Shown in pieces: positions 20,496-29,715 of a DNA stretch of 64,000 bases. Source of the DNA: Cyanobacteria bacterium REEB67. GTDB lineage: Bacteria > Cyanobacteriota > Vampirovibrionia > Obscuribacterales > Obscuribacteraceae. A program made the position numbers and the translations under genes. The stretch lies in assembly GCA_018971775.1 (NCBI GenBank), contig JAGXAB010000013.1, positions 43,406 through 107,405 of the forward strand, in the 5' to 3' direction. The notes beneath the pieces are model-generated. The model was not told the DNA's origin, ran no database searches, and worked only from the letters and a program-made list of their open reading frames with translations. Within the stretch, counting starts at the first letter, position 1. Each line of letters begins with the position of its first letter.

Positions 20496-22556
20496 CTAAA
20501 GGTGGTTTTTCAACCTGTATTTTAGAGATTCGAGCCGGTCTGTGTGCTTCAGGCAGAGATAAATCTGCAAGCGCGAGGCCGAAATCTCCGGAGCCATATC
20601 GTCGCCGACCTTCTTAAACAGTGAAAGACAGCGGTCGAAGGCGTCTCGGGCCTCGCTGAAACGCTCGGCGTGGATCAGAGCAAGACCATAGCGGTAATAA
20701 AGCTCGGCTCGAAATTTAGTGACGGCCCGAGCGTAATCAGCGTCCGATATATAAGCCCGATCGAGGCAGGCGAGACAGCTCTTGTATTCGTCGAGGCCGG
20801 CGCTTGCATTTGTTTTATCGGTCAGACGCAAGAGATCAGCCAGCAGTCCGGTCCAGACCGCTTTCTCGACGATTTCGTCGGGGGTGGGAGGAGGTGAATT
20901 CGGGTAGAGCTTGAGACTTTCGGCGATCGTGGCGGCGGCGGCGGCCCAGCTATTGTGCGCCAACTGGGCGCGAGCTCTGGCATTGAGGGCAAAGATTTTA
21001 GCGTCGGACGGTGCGCTGTAATAACTGGGGCTGCTCATAATCAGCTCACCGAGCGATATATCGAGGGCGTCCCAGTACATATTGGCGCATTTGGCTTGCA
21101 GGCTGCCGACCTCGGCGCGCAGGAGGGGCCCATTCACAGCCGCATAGCCCAGGCGGATCGGCCTGAGCAAATTGGCGACAAAATCGAAGCGCAGGTGCGC
21201 GTCTTCATAACGCCCCTCACTCAAGAGCTGGAAGGCTTTGTTGAGAGTTTTCTGACCGTCGACCAATTTGCGCTCGGGCGAAATCTCAATGCGCTGCAAA
21301 ACGCCCTCGCCACCGTCGAAGACACGGGCCGAGACCATGCCGGTCGGTACCGAAACATGGGTCATTTTTAGTGGCATCGCCAGCGGCACGACACCGACCG
21401 AGGTACTGCTGTTCAGGCCGGCCGGGGCCGATTCGGCAAAGAAAAAAGCGCCGCCGGCCAGGCACAAAACCAGTATTACCAGGCTGCCGGCCAGAACCAG
21501 CCATTTCAGACTGCTCGAAGCGGCCTGCTCGCGCCGAGTGGCAGGCTTTTCAAAAGTAGCTTTGAGCCTGAGCAGGGCGACGCGCAAGGCATTTACGTCG
21601 CTATAGCGCTCGTCGGGATCGCGCCTGGTACAACGAGCCACTATCTCGCTCAGCGGCCTGGCCAGGGGATCTTTTAGTGAAGCGAGAAAGCTTACGTCAG
21701 CTTCCTCGTCGATGTGGCGCATCATCGTTGCCGTCGAATTTGCCGCCATGAGCAGCTTAGTACCGGTCAAGGACTCGTACATGAGCATGCCGAGCGAATA
21801 AATATCGGCGCGTCCATCCAGGGGCCGACCAAGACACTGCTCGGGGCTCATATAGAGCGGCGAGCCAAAGACCTCCCCGGTGCGTGTCAGCTCGCCATCA
21901 GATGCGGTGCCATCCAGACCGAGCATTTTGGCGATGCCAAAGTCGACCAGTTTAGCCTGTACCTCATCGGGATGACCGGTTTTGGCCACCTCCGGCTCGA
22001 CGAGCATAACGTTACTGGGCTTGATGTCACGGTGCACTATCCCTTTTTTGTGGGCATGCTCGAGACCATCGCAAATATCGAGAAAAACTGGTATCGCCTC
22101 GTCGAAGCGCAGGGCGCCGCTGACGCCGACATTGTTGGTCTCGCCGGCGCGGGCCTCCAGGACTTCGGTGAGCGAAACCCCTTCCAGATATTCGAGAATC
22201 AGATAAGCACCATAAGCGGATATACCGCAATCATGCACCTGGACGATATTGGGATGAGACAGAGAACCGGAGGCGATTGCTTCTTGCTGGAAGCGCTTGA
22301 CGGCGTTTGGATCGCTGGCCAGGGCGCCTTTGAGAAATTTGACGGCGCCGCTTTTGTGCATGATCACATGCCGGGCCCGGTAGACTTCGCTCATGCCGCC
22401 TTCGCCGATATGCTCAATAAGCTCCCAGCGCTCGGCCACCAGCGCACCCGGTGGAGGCAGTTCGCTCAAAGTCTGCCCCTTGCGCCGGGACCGCCCATGG
22501 GCAATATGGGAGGCGCGGGCACTGGCCATTATTTTGGTGATTTCTTGATCACTCAC
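20496..22556 (-). CDS. Membrane Ser/Thr protein kinase with C-terminal helical sensor
   Basis: 686 residues from a GTG start. The kinase spans about 40-310: glycine loop GEGGMSEVY, lysine in AVKFLKG, HRDIKPSN, VDFGIAKM, GSPLYMSPEQC, all catalytic positions intact. A transmembrane helix lies near 350-372. The extracytoplasmic part is about 310 residues of helices, probably TPR-like (YEDAHLRFDFVANLL, ARDAFDRCLSLF). It is the first gene of a two-kinase unit and shares its design with the gene at 18434-20452. The ribosome site is weak (no clear purine run before GTG), so the exact start is less certain. Its targets cannot be read from the sequence. Confidence 0.93.
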   Translation of the reverse strand: MSDQEITKIMASARASHIAHGRSRRKGQTLSELPPPGALVAERWELIEHIGEGGMSEVYRARHVIMHKSGAVKFLKGALASDPNAVKRFQQEAIASGSLSHPNIVQVHDCGISAYGAYLILEYLEGVSLTEVLEARAGETNNVGVSGALRFDEAIPVFLDICDGLEHAHKKGIVHRDIKPSNVMLVEPEVAKTGHPDEVQAKLVDFGIAKMLGLDGTASDGELTRTGEVFGSPLYMSPEQCLGRPLDGRADIYSLGMLMYESLTGTKLLMAANSTATMMRHIDEEADVSFLASLKDPLARPLSEIVARCTRRDPDERYSDVNALRVALLRLKATFEKPATRREQAASSSLKWLVLAGSLVILVLCLAGGAFFFAESAPAGLNSSTSVGVVPLAMPLKMTHVSVPTGMVSARVFDGGEGVLQRIEISPERKLVDGQKTLNKAFQLLSEGRYEDAHLRFDFVANLLRPIRLGYAAVNGPLLRAEVGSLQAKCANMYWDALDISLGELIMSSPSYYSAPSDAKIFALNARARAQLAHNSWAAAAATIAESLKLYPNSPPPTPDEIVEKAVWTGLLADLLRLTDKTNASAGLDEYKSCLACLDRAYISDADYARAVTKFRAELYYRYGLALIHAERFSEARDAFDRCLSLFKKVGDDMAPEISASRLQIYLCLKHTDRLESLKYRLKNHL

Positions 22557-22626
22557 GGGCGGCAGAATCGTCCAACTTGGATATCACAGTACAATTACTT
22601 ATAATCTCATGTAATTAGGTCGTAAG

Positions 22627-23418
22627 TTGAAACAGGTTGGCCGGGACACCGCAGTCTCATCTCCGATATTTGCCGTGCTTGCCGCCAAAGGTATTGCTCT
22701 GCTCACGCTCATCCTCACCCTGGCTTGCTCAAGCCATGCCCGAGCCGAAGCCCAGGGAGAAGGCCAGAGTCCAAAGAGTCCAAATAATATAAAAAATACA
22801 AAAGGCCTGCTGATGAAACAGTTCAGCGCGCGCTATGGTTCGGTTACGACCATGGTCACCGATAAAAATTTTCGCATGGACGCCGCTGAGATCAGAGTTT
22901 TTATCAAGCCGCCCTTCAAAACCGTGGCGGTCTACAACACTTCGAGCAAGACTGTTTATCACAGCGATATCGCCGCCCTCGGCAAGGACATCGACTGGCA
23001 CGACTTCAAACCAGACGAAATCAAAGCGCACGGAGCCGAACGCACCGTGGCCAAAAACGACGACCACCTGCAAGAATATGCCATGAAGCGCTATTTGATC
23101 GAACATTACTATCCCAGTCGTCCGACCCTGCCTTCCCTGGAATTCTGGACGACCCGCGACAAAGACTTCCCGCACGAACTCGACCGCGCCTGTTGCCTCC
23201 TCTCAGGTCTGCCTGTCGGCTATGGCTTCCCCCTCAAGGTCTATCAGTACCGCAGTCGCACTAAACGTGACGGCACGCCCTATTTTGCCCACTACCGCGT
23301 GCTCGACACTTCAAAAATAATCCCGCAAGATTTCCCCGATACCACATTTGCCGAGCCGGCTGGTTGCAAACCGGTCAAGGACTTGATGGAGCTGATGGTG
23401 GGCGATGGCGGCAATTAA
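22627..23418 (+). CDS. Exported protein of unknown function
   Basis: 263 residues from a TTG start. A hydrophobic signal segment lies at about residues 16-37 with a cleavage site near SHARAEA; the Cys there (LACSS) could make it a lipoprotein, although the box is imperfect. After a short polar linker, the mature domain (about 60-263) has mixed beta/alpha character with FIKPPFKTVAVYN and repeated aromatic-rich strands. I do not recognise the family. It is divergent from the kinase pair and convergent with murT, whose stop lies 4 bp beyond its own. No terminator was seen between them. Confidence 0.8.
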   Translation: MKQVGRDTAVSSPIFAVLAAKGIALLTLILTLACSSHARAEAQGEGQSPKSPNNIKNTKGLLMKQFSARYGSVTTMVTDKNFRMDAAEIRVFIKPPFKTVAVYNTSSKTVYHSDIAALGKDIDWHDFKPDEIKAHGAERTVAKNDDHLQEYAMKRYLIEHYYPSRPTLPSLEFWTTRDKDFPHELDRACCLLSGLPVGYGFPLKVYQYRSRTKRDGTPYFAHYRVLDTSKIIPQDFPDTTFAEPAGCKPVKDLMELMVGDGGN

Positions 23419-23421
23419 GAA

Positions 23422-24816
23422 TCAGGTGCCCGACATGGCATGGCCCATCGTTTTGAAAATCTTTTGCAGTTCCAGGAGGCAAGTATAAGTAGGCATGAGC
23501 CAGAGGGTTTCGCCCGGTTGCAGGCTGTCGAGGCCGGCATTCAAGGCGGCTTGCAAATGCGGCTCGGTGGTGATCAAAGCGGCATCGACACCGGCGTATT
23601 TCATGCGCACAGCCATGTCCTGGGCGCGCTGACCGCTGACGATAATGTGAACACCGCCGCCGCCGAGAAGCTCGAAGTCGGCGTCCCAGAGCCAGGATAT
23701 GTCACGACCATCGGCGAGATTATCATTGATGGCAATCATCACCCGCGCCTTTGGATCCTTGACACAGGACGCCACCGCCTGTGAAGCGCCGGCCGGATTT
23801 TTGATCAGCTGGACAATCACTTCCTTGCCATTGATCTTGATCCGCTCCGAGCGGCCAAAAAGGGTACTGTAATCTTTCAAACCGGCGCGAATAGCCGGAA
23901 TGCTCACTGAGAGCCAGTGCGCAGCGGCGGCGGCAGCCAGGGCATTGTAGACATTGAAGAGTCCGGGCAAGGGCAAGACGCAATCGACTTCCTTGCCGGC
24001 GACGGTGAGATTAAAACGAGAGCTGGTGGCACCAACCACGACATTGGTGGCATAGACGTCGGGTTTGGGCCTGGCGTGATTGCATTTCGGGCAGTGCCAG
24101 TGACCAAGCTGGCCATAAAAGAGGCGCGAATAGCGCACTTCCTCGCTGCAATTACCGCAATAGGCGAGCTCGCTCTGACTGCCGGCCGCCGCTTCGCCTT
24201 CGGTAGATTCAATACCGAAAAAGAGGTGCTTACCGTCCAGTTTCATCTGAGCGACGTTTGGATCGTCGGCGTTTAAAATCGCCTGCGATTTGTTGATATC
24301 GACACCGGTCGTGATCAAGCGTGCCGTCGTATCGAGCTCGCCGAAACGATCGAGTTGATCGCGGAAGAGATTGGTGACGACGACGCCATTGATATGTACC
24401 TCGCGTGCCACCACTGGTAGGGCCGCTTCGTCTATTTCGAAAAGACAGAGGTCGGCTCGCACATCGCCGTTCCAGGCCGCAGTCTCGACCATCGAAGCGG
24501 TGATACCGGTAACCAGATTGGCTCCCTGGCGATTGTGGGCAAAGGTGAAACCGGCGCTGCGTAAAATCGAGGAGAGAATACCACTGGTGGTGCTCTTGCC
24601 GTTAGTACCGGTGACGGCGATCACACCTCTGGTGCTCTGGGCCGAAAGATTTTTCAAGACAGTAGGAGAGATCTTGCGGGCGATGCGCCCGGGCAGATTG
24701 GAGCCGAGACCGAGGTTGAGCTTGCGGATACTGGCGGCGGCCAGCTTGGCCATCAATATGGCCGTACGATCGGCGAGGCTGAGACTTTTGGGCACTGACA
24801 ATGTCTCCTGTTGCAT
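23422..24816 (-). CDS. murT: Lipid II isoglutaminyl synthase subunit MurT
   Basis: 464 residues. This is a Mur-ligase family protein with the MurT-specific C-terminal DUF1727. The ATP loop VTGTNGKST lies near residue 67. The zinc-ribbon insertion typical of MurT is present (CGNC and CPKC, near residues 220-245). In known bacteria MurT with the glutaminase GatD amidates the D-glutamate of lipid II to D-isoglutamine. GatD normally sits next to murT, but here the gene is followed by a convergent gene and preceded by nadK, so no partner is adjacent. The assignment rests on fold order and zinc ribbon and is strong; the reaction is inferred from the family. Confidence 0.93.
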   Translation of the reverse strand: MQQETLSVPKSLSLADRTAILMAKLAAASIRKLNLGLGSNLPGRIARKISPTVLKNLSAQSTRGVIAVTGTNGKSTTSGILSSILRSAGFTFAHNRQGANLVTGITASMVETAAWNGDVRADLCLFEIDEAALPVVAREVHINGVVVTNLFRDQLDRFGELDTTARLITTGVDINKSQAILNADDPNVAQMKLDGKHLFFGIESTEGEAAAGSQSELAYCGNCSEEVRYSRLFYGQLGHWHCPKCNHARPKPDVYATNVVVGATSSRFNLTVAGKEVDCVLPLPGLFNVYNALAAAAAAHWLSVSIPAIRAGLKDYSTLFGRSERIKINGKEVIVQLIKNPAGASQAVASCVKDPKARVMIAINDNLADGRDISWLWDADFELLGGGGVHIIVSGQRAQDMAVRMKYAGVDAALITTEPHLQAALNAGLDSLQPGETLWLMPTYTCLLELQKIFKTMGHAMSGT

Positions 24817-24838
24817 TTCCCGGCAGACGCTACTGCGA

Positions 24839-25810
24839 CTAGTGCCTGCCCGTCAGGCTCGAAGCCTGCGGGCTGAAGATCTTATTGACGTCTTTGTCGA
24901 TATAGGCAAAGAGACTGCGCTTACTGCGCTTGATCGTCAGCTTATCACCGATGGTAAGGGGATAGATGATGTGCGGCCCGTCGATATAGATTTCGCCGGT
25001 GCGCATTTCGCTTGTGATCGTCGTATCGGTATTGCCGCTCACCAGGCCCATCAAGAGAGCCCAGTGCTGACCGGGACGCTGGCAGGGTTCGCGGACAAAG
25101 TACTGATATTGCTGATCGTCTATAGGCATGACGACACCGCCGGCCGAACGCAAAGAACCGGTCGAGCCGGCCGGTGTGCTTATCCAGAGACCGGAAGAGC
25201 GTTGTTCTTCTTTCATGTCGCCGACTTCGATGATGTAGCGACTGGTGGCGGCGGGATTGCTGTGGGCGATCAGCACCTCATTCAGTACCAGCTCCGGTAC
25301 CGTTTCTCCATTAATCGCCACTTCCAGTCGCAAAATTTCTATTGGTTTGAGTGACCCGGCTTCGATGGCATCGAGGGTGGCGGCGAAATTGCCCTTCTTG
25401 GCCAGGCAAAAATGTCCGAAACTGGACGAACTGCTGGAATTGACGCCGAGGACGAAGACGTCGGAGACGGCATGGGAAGCGTCTAAAAAAGTACCGTCGC
25501 CGCCCACTGAAATTATCAGATCGATGTCCTGCACATGCGCCTCCATCTCGGAGCGCGAGACGGATTTGAATTCGATATTACGAGATGTAAGCTCGGCATG
25601 GACGGCGGCCAGGGTTTCCATGTGTTCTTCATGGGCGATTTTGACCCGATTGACGACCTCGTTGCCTTCCTCGATCAGCTTGAGGAAGCGGGCCTCTTTA
25701 TGCTCTTCGGCCTGGATCTGGTAAGTGGATTTCTTGTGAACGACAAGAACCTTGCGGAGCTTCAAATTTAAATTTAAACCCGGGAAAGTCTGAAAAACGT
25801 CTCTAAACAT
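24839..25810 (-). CDS. nadK: NAD kinase
   Basis: 323 residues. It phosphorylates NAD to NADP. The hallmark GGDGT motif lies in IISVGGDGTFL near residue 100, followed by LGVNSS and later TPAGSTGSLRSAGG. The N-terminal 100 residues before GGDGT are longer than in the shortest bacterial enzymes. The start may lie a little inside, since the first 18 residues are not typical. It is 22 bp upstream of murT on the same strand, so the two form a unit. The gene is divergent from alaS. Confidence 0.93.
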   Translation of the reverse strand: MFRDVFQTFPGLNLNLKLRKVLVVHKKSTYQIQAEEHKEARFLKLIEEGNEVVNRVKIAHEEHMETLAAVHAELTSRNIEFKSVSRSEMEAHVQDIDLIISVGGDGTFLDASHAVSDVFVLGVNSSSSSSFGHFCLAKKGNFAATLDAIEAGSLKPIEILRLEVAINGETVPELVLNEVLIAHSNPAATSRYIIEVGDMKEEQRSSGLWISTPAGSTGSLRSAGGVVMPIDDQQYQYFVREPCQRPGQHWALLMGLVSGNTDTTITSEMRTGEIYIDGPHIIYPLTIGDKLTIKRSKRSLFAYIDKDVNKIFSPQASSLTGRH

Positions 25811-25892
25811 CCCAGACTAGCAGATATACTCGCCATTTTACAAGATTGTGAGCTTCGCCCGGATGAGCGCCGGAAAGTGCTGCACAATGGGA

Positions 25893-25898
25893 TATAAT
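25893..25898 (+). promoter_or_regulatory. Possible -10 box upstream of alaS
   Basis: A perfect TATAAT lies 48 bp before the alaS ATG in the nadK-alaS divergent gap. The -35 region is not a good match, so this is moderate evidence only. Confidence 0.4.
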
Positions 25899-25945
25899 CA
25901 GAGTTTCTGCATTAAAACATAGACGCGGCCGGCACAGGAGTTGTA

Positions 25946-28642
25946 ATGACACTCAGGGGTTCAGAAATTCGTGACAAGTTTGTTTCATATTTCCGAGACA
26001 AACGCGGGCACAAGCATATTGAGAGTTCCAGCCTGATTCCGGACAATCCCACTTTGCTTCTCACCTCGGCCGGCATGGTGCAGTTTGTGCCGATTTTCCT
26101 CGGTCAGGCCAAACCTCCCGAGCCGCCCCGCGCCGTCACCGTACAAAAATGCGCCCGAGCGGGCGGTAAAGATTCAGATATCGAAAATATCGGCCGCACC
26201 TCGCGTCACCACAGCTTCTTCGAAATGCTCGGCAATTTCAGCTTCGGCGATTACTTCAAAAAAGAAGTGATCCCCTGGGCCTGGGAATTCGTCACGGTCG
26301 ACCTCGGTCTCGCTCCGGAAAAACTGCTTGTAACGGTTTTTAAGGGCGACGAACAAAATCCCTTCGACGAAGAAGCCTACGATATCTGGCACAAAACCGT
26401 GGGCGTGCCGAAAGAACGCATCTATAAGATGAGTCGCAAGGACAATTTCTGGGGACCGCCCGGCCCGACCGGCCCTTGCGGCCCATGCTCAGAAATCTAT
26501 TACGACCGCGGCGAAGCCTACGGCTGCTCCGACGATCCGACAAAATGCGGTATCGGCATCTGCGAATGCGACCGCTACATGGAATTCTGGAACCTTGTCT
26601 TCATGGAATTGTTTAAAGACGAGCATGGCAAATTCAGCCCTCTGGACAAGAAGAACGTCGATACCGGCTCCGGTCTCGAGCGCGTCGCCCTGATTTTGCA
26701 GGAAAAGCACAATACTTTTGAGACAGATCTCTTCTATCCGCTTCTGGAAAAAGTCTGCGAACTGGCTAAAGTCCAGTACACCGGCGGCATTCCGCCGCAG
26801 CCCTGGGATGCCACCTCCGCTTCCAAGCAAGACAGCTTCCTGAAAATCATCGCCGACCATGCCCGCGCCGTTACCTTCCTGGTATCGGACGGTGTGCGCA
26901 CCTCCAATATCGGCCGCGGCTACGTCCTGCGCTTCATCACCAGACGCGCGGCGCGTTTCGGCCGTCTGCTCGGCATAAGCGATCCTTTTGTGCATAAACT
27001 GGTACCGATTGTCGTCGAGATCTACGGCGGTTTTTATCCCGAACTTGTCAAAAACAAAGATCAGGTAATCAAACACATCCGCGAAGAAGAGGAGCGCTTC
27101 GCACGCACCATAGATAAGGGGATGAACTTCCTGGAAGAATTGCTGGCCAAAGATGCCAGCGAAATCCCCGGTGCCGAAGCCTTCAATCTCTATGCCACAT
27201 ATGGTTTTCCGATCGAGCTCACCACCGAAATCGCCCTCGAGCGCGGCAAGACTGTCGACATGGTAGCCTACGCCGCCGCTCGCAAACAACACGAGGAAGT
27301 TTCCTCGGTCAATAAATTTAACGTGATCATGACCGGTGAAGAAGCGCTCGGCAAGCTGGTCAAAGAGAAAGGCGCCAGTCAGTTTACCGGTTACAAGAAC
27401 AATGAGGATCAAGGCCAAATCATTGCCTTGCTCAAAGACGGCAAATTAGTCTCGGAAGCAAACGAAGGCGATGAAGTAGAGGTGATCCTCGATCGCACGC
27501 CCTTCTACGCCGAATCCGGCGGTCAACTCGGCGACCTTGGTTTAATCGAAAACGAGGACGGTCGACTGCAAGTACTCGATGTCAAAAAACACGAAGGCCT
27601 GCATATCCACAAAGTGCGCTCGCTTTCCGGCACTCTCACAGCCGGTGCACAGGTCAAAGCCCTGGTCGACAAAGCCAGGCGCACGGCGACGATGTTGCAC
27701 CACTCGACCGCGCACATCTTCCACTCGGCCATCCGCGAAGTCTTTGGCAAGCATGTCACTCAGGCCGGATCGCAGGTCGGGCCTGCCGCCATGCGTTTCG
27801 ACTTCAGCCTGGACAAACAGCCGAGCAAAGAAGAAATCGCCGCCGTCGAAAATATGATGAACGACTGGGTGCGTCGCGCCGATCCCGTCCTCACCCAGGA
27901 AATGGGCATCGACGAAGCGAAACAAACCGGCGCCATCGCTATGTTCGGCGAGAAATACGGCGACGTCGTACGCGTCGTGCGCATGGGCGATTTCTCGCTA
28001 GAATTTTGTGGTGGCACCCACGTCTCCAATACAGCAGAAATCGGCCAGGTGAAGATCATTTCGGAAGGTTCGGTGGCCTCGGGCGTCAGACGTATAGAAG
28101 CGCTCTCCGGGCCCCGCGCCTGGAACTACATTTCGGATCAGCTCAAACATTTAGGTGACGCCAGCGAAAGATTGAAGGTCAGGCCGGCTGAGCTTTCTGC
28201 TCAAATCGAGCGCATGCAAAACGAGCTCAAATTGCGCGAGAAGCAAGTGGCGGCCATGGAAGAAAAACTGGCTCTCGGTCGCGTCGACGAGTTGCTCGCC
28301 TCGGCTCGCGCTCATGGAGACAAAGTAGTGATTGCGCAGGTGGTGCCCAATATGTCTCCGGCATCACTCAAATCAATCGCCGAAAACATCAAGGCGCGCG
28401 AAGGCAATACGGCTCTGCTGCTCGTTTCACCCCAGGGCCAGGAGAGTGTTTCGGTCGTCTCAGCCTTCTCGCCGTCAATGGTCAAACGCGGATTTAACGC
28501 CGGCAAGATCGTCTCAGAAGTCGCTCAGATACTGGGCGGTAAGGGTGGCGGCCGTCCAGACTTTGCCCAGGCAGGTGGTAAAGAGCCGGCCAAAGCGGCG
28601 GAAGCGCTGAAAAAATTCTGGGAGATCGTCGAGGCTAACTGA
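25946..28642 (+). CDS. alaS: Alanine--tRNA ligase
   Basis: 898 residues, full length, ATG with AGGAG 6-7 bp upstream. It charges tRNA-Ala. The class II catalytic domain starts SEIRDKFVSYFRDKRGH, with motif 2 around GRTSRHHSFFEMLGNFSFGDY. The editing domain contains HHSTAHIFHSA and the CGGTHVSNT metal site, and the C-terminal DHHA1 part ends GGKGGGRPDFAQAGG. All expected motifs are intact. A short Cys-rich stretch near residue 190 (GPCGPCSE, CGIGICECD) is as in many AlaRS. A 12-bp direct repeat (28631-28642 and 28651-28662) covers the stop codon. Confidence 0.98.
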   Translation: MTLRGSEIRDKFVSYFRDKRGHKHIESSSLIPDNPTLLLTSAGMVQFVPIFLGQAKPPEPPRAVTVQKCARAGGKDSDIENIGRTSRHHSFFEMLGNFSFGDYFKKEVIPWAWEFVTVDLGLAPEKLLVTVFKGDEQNPFDEEAYDIWHKTVGVPKERIYKMSRKDNFWGPPGPTGPCGPCSEIYYDRGEAYGCSDDPTKCGIGICECDRYMEFWNLVFMELFKDEHGKFSPLDKKNVDTGSGLERVALILQEKHNTFETDLFYPLLEKVCELAKVQYTGGIPPQPWDATSASKQDSFLKIIADHARAVTFLVSDGVRTSNIGRGYVLRFITRRAARFGRLLGISDPFVHKLVPIVVEIYGGFYPELVKNKDQVIKHIREEEERFARTIDKGMNFLEELLAKDASEIPGAEAFNLYATYGFPIELTTEIALERGKTVDMVAYAAARKQHEEVSSVNKFNVIMTGEEALGKLVKEKGASQFTGYKNNEDQGQIIALLKDGKLVSEANEGDEVEVILDRTPFYAESGGQLGDLGLIENEDGRLQVLDVKKHEGLHIHKVRSLSGTLTAGAQVKALVDKARRTATMLHHSTAHIFHSAIREVFGKHVTQAGSQVGPAAMRFDFSLDKQPSKEEIAAVENMMNDWVRRADPVLTQEMGIDEAKQTGAIAMFGEKYGDVVRVVRMGDFSLEFCGGTHVSNTAEIGQVKIISEGSVASGVRRIEALSGPRAWNYISDQLKHLGDASERLKVRPAELSAQIERMQNELKLREKQVAAMEEKLALGRVDELLASARAHGDKVVIAQVVPNMSPASLKSIAENIKAREGNTALLLVSPQGQESVSVVSAFSPSMVKRGFNAGKIVSEVAQILGGKGGGRPDFAQAGGKEPAKAAEALKKFWEIVEAN

Positions 28643-28777
28643 GACGAATTGAGGCTAACTGAAGCGAAGGGGCCGGGGATTAATCTTATTTCCCGGGCCT
28701 AAAATCGGCATCCGTTATAGTGGAGTCCCATATCCCTTATTTCAGTCACAGGCACAATCAGATCAGGAAAATAGAAA

Positions 28778-29542
28778 ATGCTTAAAAAGTTTGTCTTCAG
28801 CACGCTCTTGCTGGGGCTTGGCCTCTGGACGTCTGTGCTTTCGGCCTTGGCTGCGCCTCCGGTGCGGATCGCGGTAGTGTGCGGCGGCGGCAGCGGCATC
28901 GAGCAGGAGATAGTCGATCGCATATCCAATAATCTTTCGTCGGTGAGCGACATCGTCTTGAGTACAGTCAATCCAGACTGGTATATCGTTTGCAATATCA
29001 CCGAAAATATCGATCAGGCCAGCGGTGCAGTGCGCTACAACGGCTCGGTGATCGTCAAAACCTCGACCGGGCAAGTGATCAACACGGTAGCCGTACAGAA
29101 ATACAATCAGGATTTTTCCCTTTCCGCCGGCGCTCCCCTCAATAAAAAGCTAGTCGATAACGCCGCCCGCGATGTCATCTCTTCGGCAGCCGAAAGAGTC
29201 TTGCCACCCGTGCAGCAAGCCGTTATGGTCGAAATGGAAACCCGCGACCGGATCATCAAGGCTTCCACTCTGGCAGAAGGCGATCATTACGCCGAAGCTA
29301 TAAACTTGCTTACCCCGATAACGCCGGACACACCTCACTTTAAGGATGTGCGCGATCTGATCGATGAATTTGCCATGGAGCAGGATGCCCTCGAGCGACT
29401 CAAATCAGGCAAGGCTAAAGCAAACAAGGGTCATTACCGAGAAGCAATCGCCACGCTCAAGGATGTCAACAAAAAGTCGAAGCGCTACAAGGCCGCCCAG
29501 TCCGAAATAAGCTTCTGTCGACAGCACATGTCCCGCAGTTAA
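28778..29542 (+). CDS. Exported protein of unknown function
   Basis: 254 residues, ATG with AGGA about 10 bp upstream. It has a clear signal peptide (KK, hydrophobic core, cleavage near ALA-APP). The mature N-terminal half (about 25-150) is alpha/beta with IAVVCGGGSGIEQEIVDRI, which recalls the strand-helix opening of CsgG-like or TolB N-terminal folds, but I cannot assign a family. The C-terminal 100 residues are helical and TPR-like (GDHYAEAINLL, GHYREAIATL). It precedes a CsgG-like gene and an exported TPR gene on the same strand, so a shared envelope role is plausible. Confidence 0.85.
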   Translation: MLKKFVFSTLLLGLGLWTSVLSALAAPPVRIAVVCGGGSGIEQEIVDRISNNLSSVSDIVLSTVNPDWYIVCNITENIDQASGAVRYNGSVIVKTSTGQVINTVAVQKYNQDFSLSAGAPLNKKLVDNAARDVISSAAERVLPPVQQAVMVEMETRDRIIKASTLAEGDHYAEAINLLTPITPDTPHFKDVRDLIDEFAMEQDALERLKSGKAKANKGHYREAIATLKDVNKKSKRYKAAQSEISFCRQHMSRS

Positions 29543-29715
29543 TGCCTGGCCGAAGCCGGGGCCTCTACAACTTGCCCTGACCCGAAAATTTGATAGATTA
29601 GCCAAAAATAAATAGCTCAGGCCGTCCTATTCTCAGGCTTTAGGACGTGAATCAAGTAGACTCTACAACGAACTGTAATGACAACATGTTCACACGTGAA
29701 TTCGAGGAGAAGACG

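Noticed and set aside
26489..27418. 309-codon open frame on the minus strand inside alaS
   Set aside because: Shadow of alaS, with no recognisable domain.
28631..28662. 12-bp direct repeat across the alaS stop as a possible attachment site
   Set aside because: Only 8 bp separate the copies, with no integrase or element between; a simple local duplication is enough.
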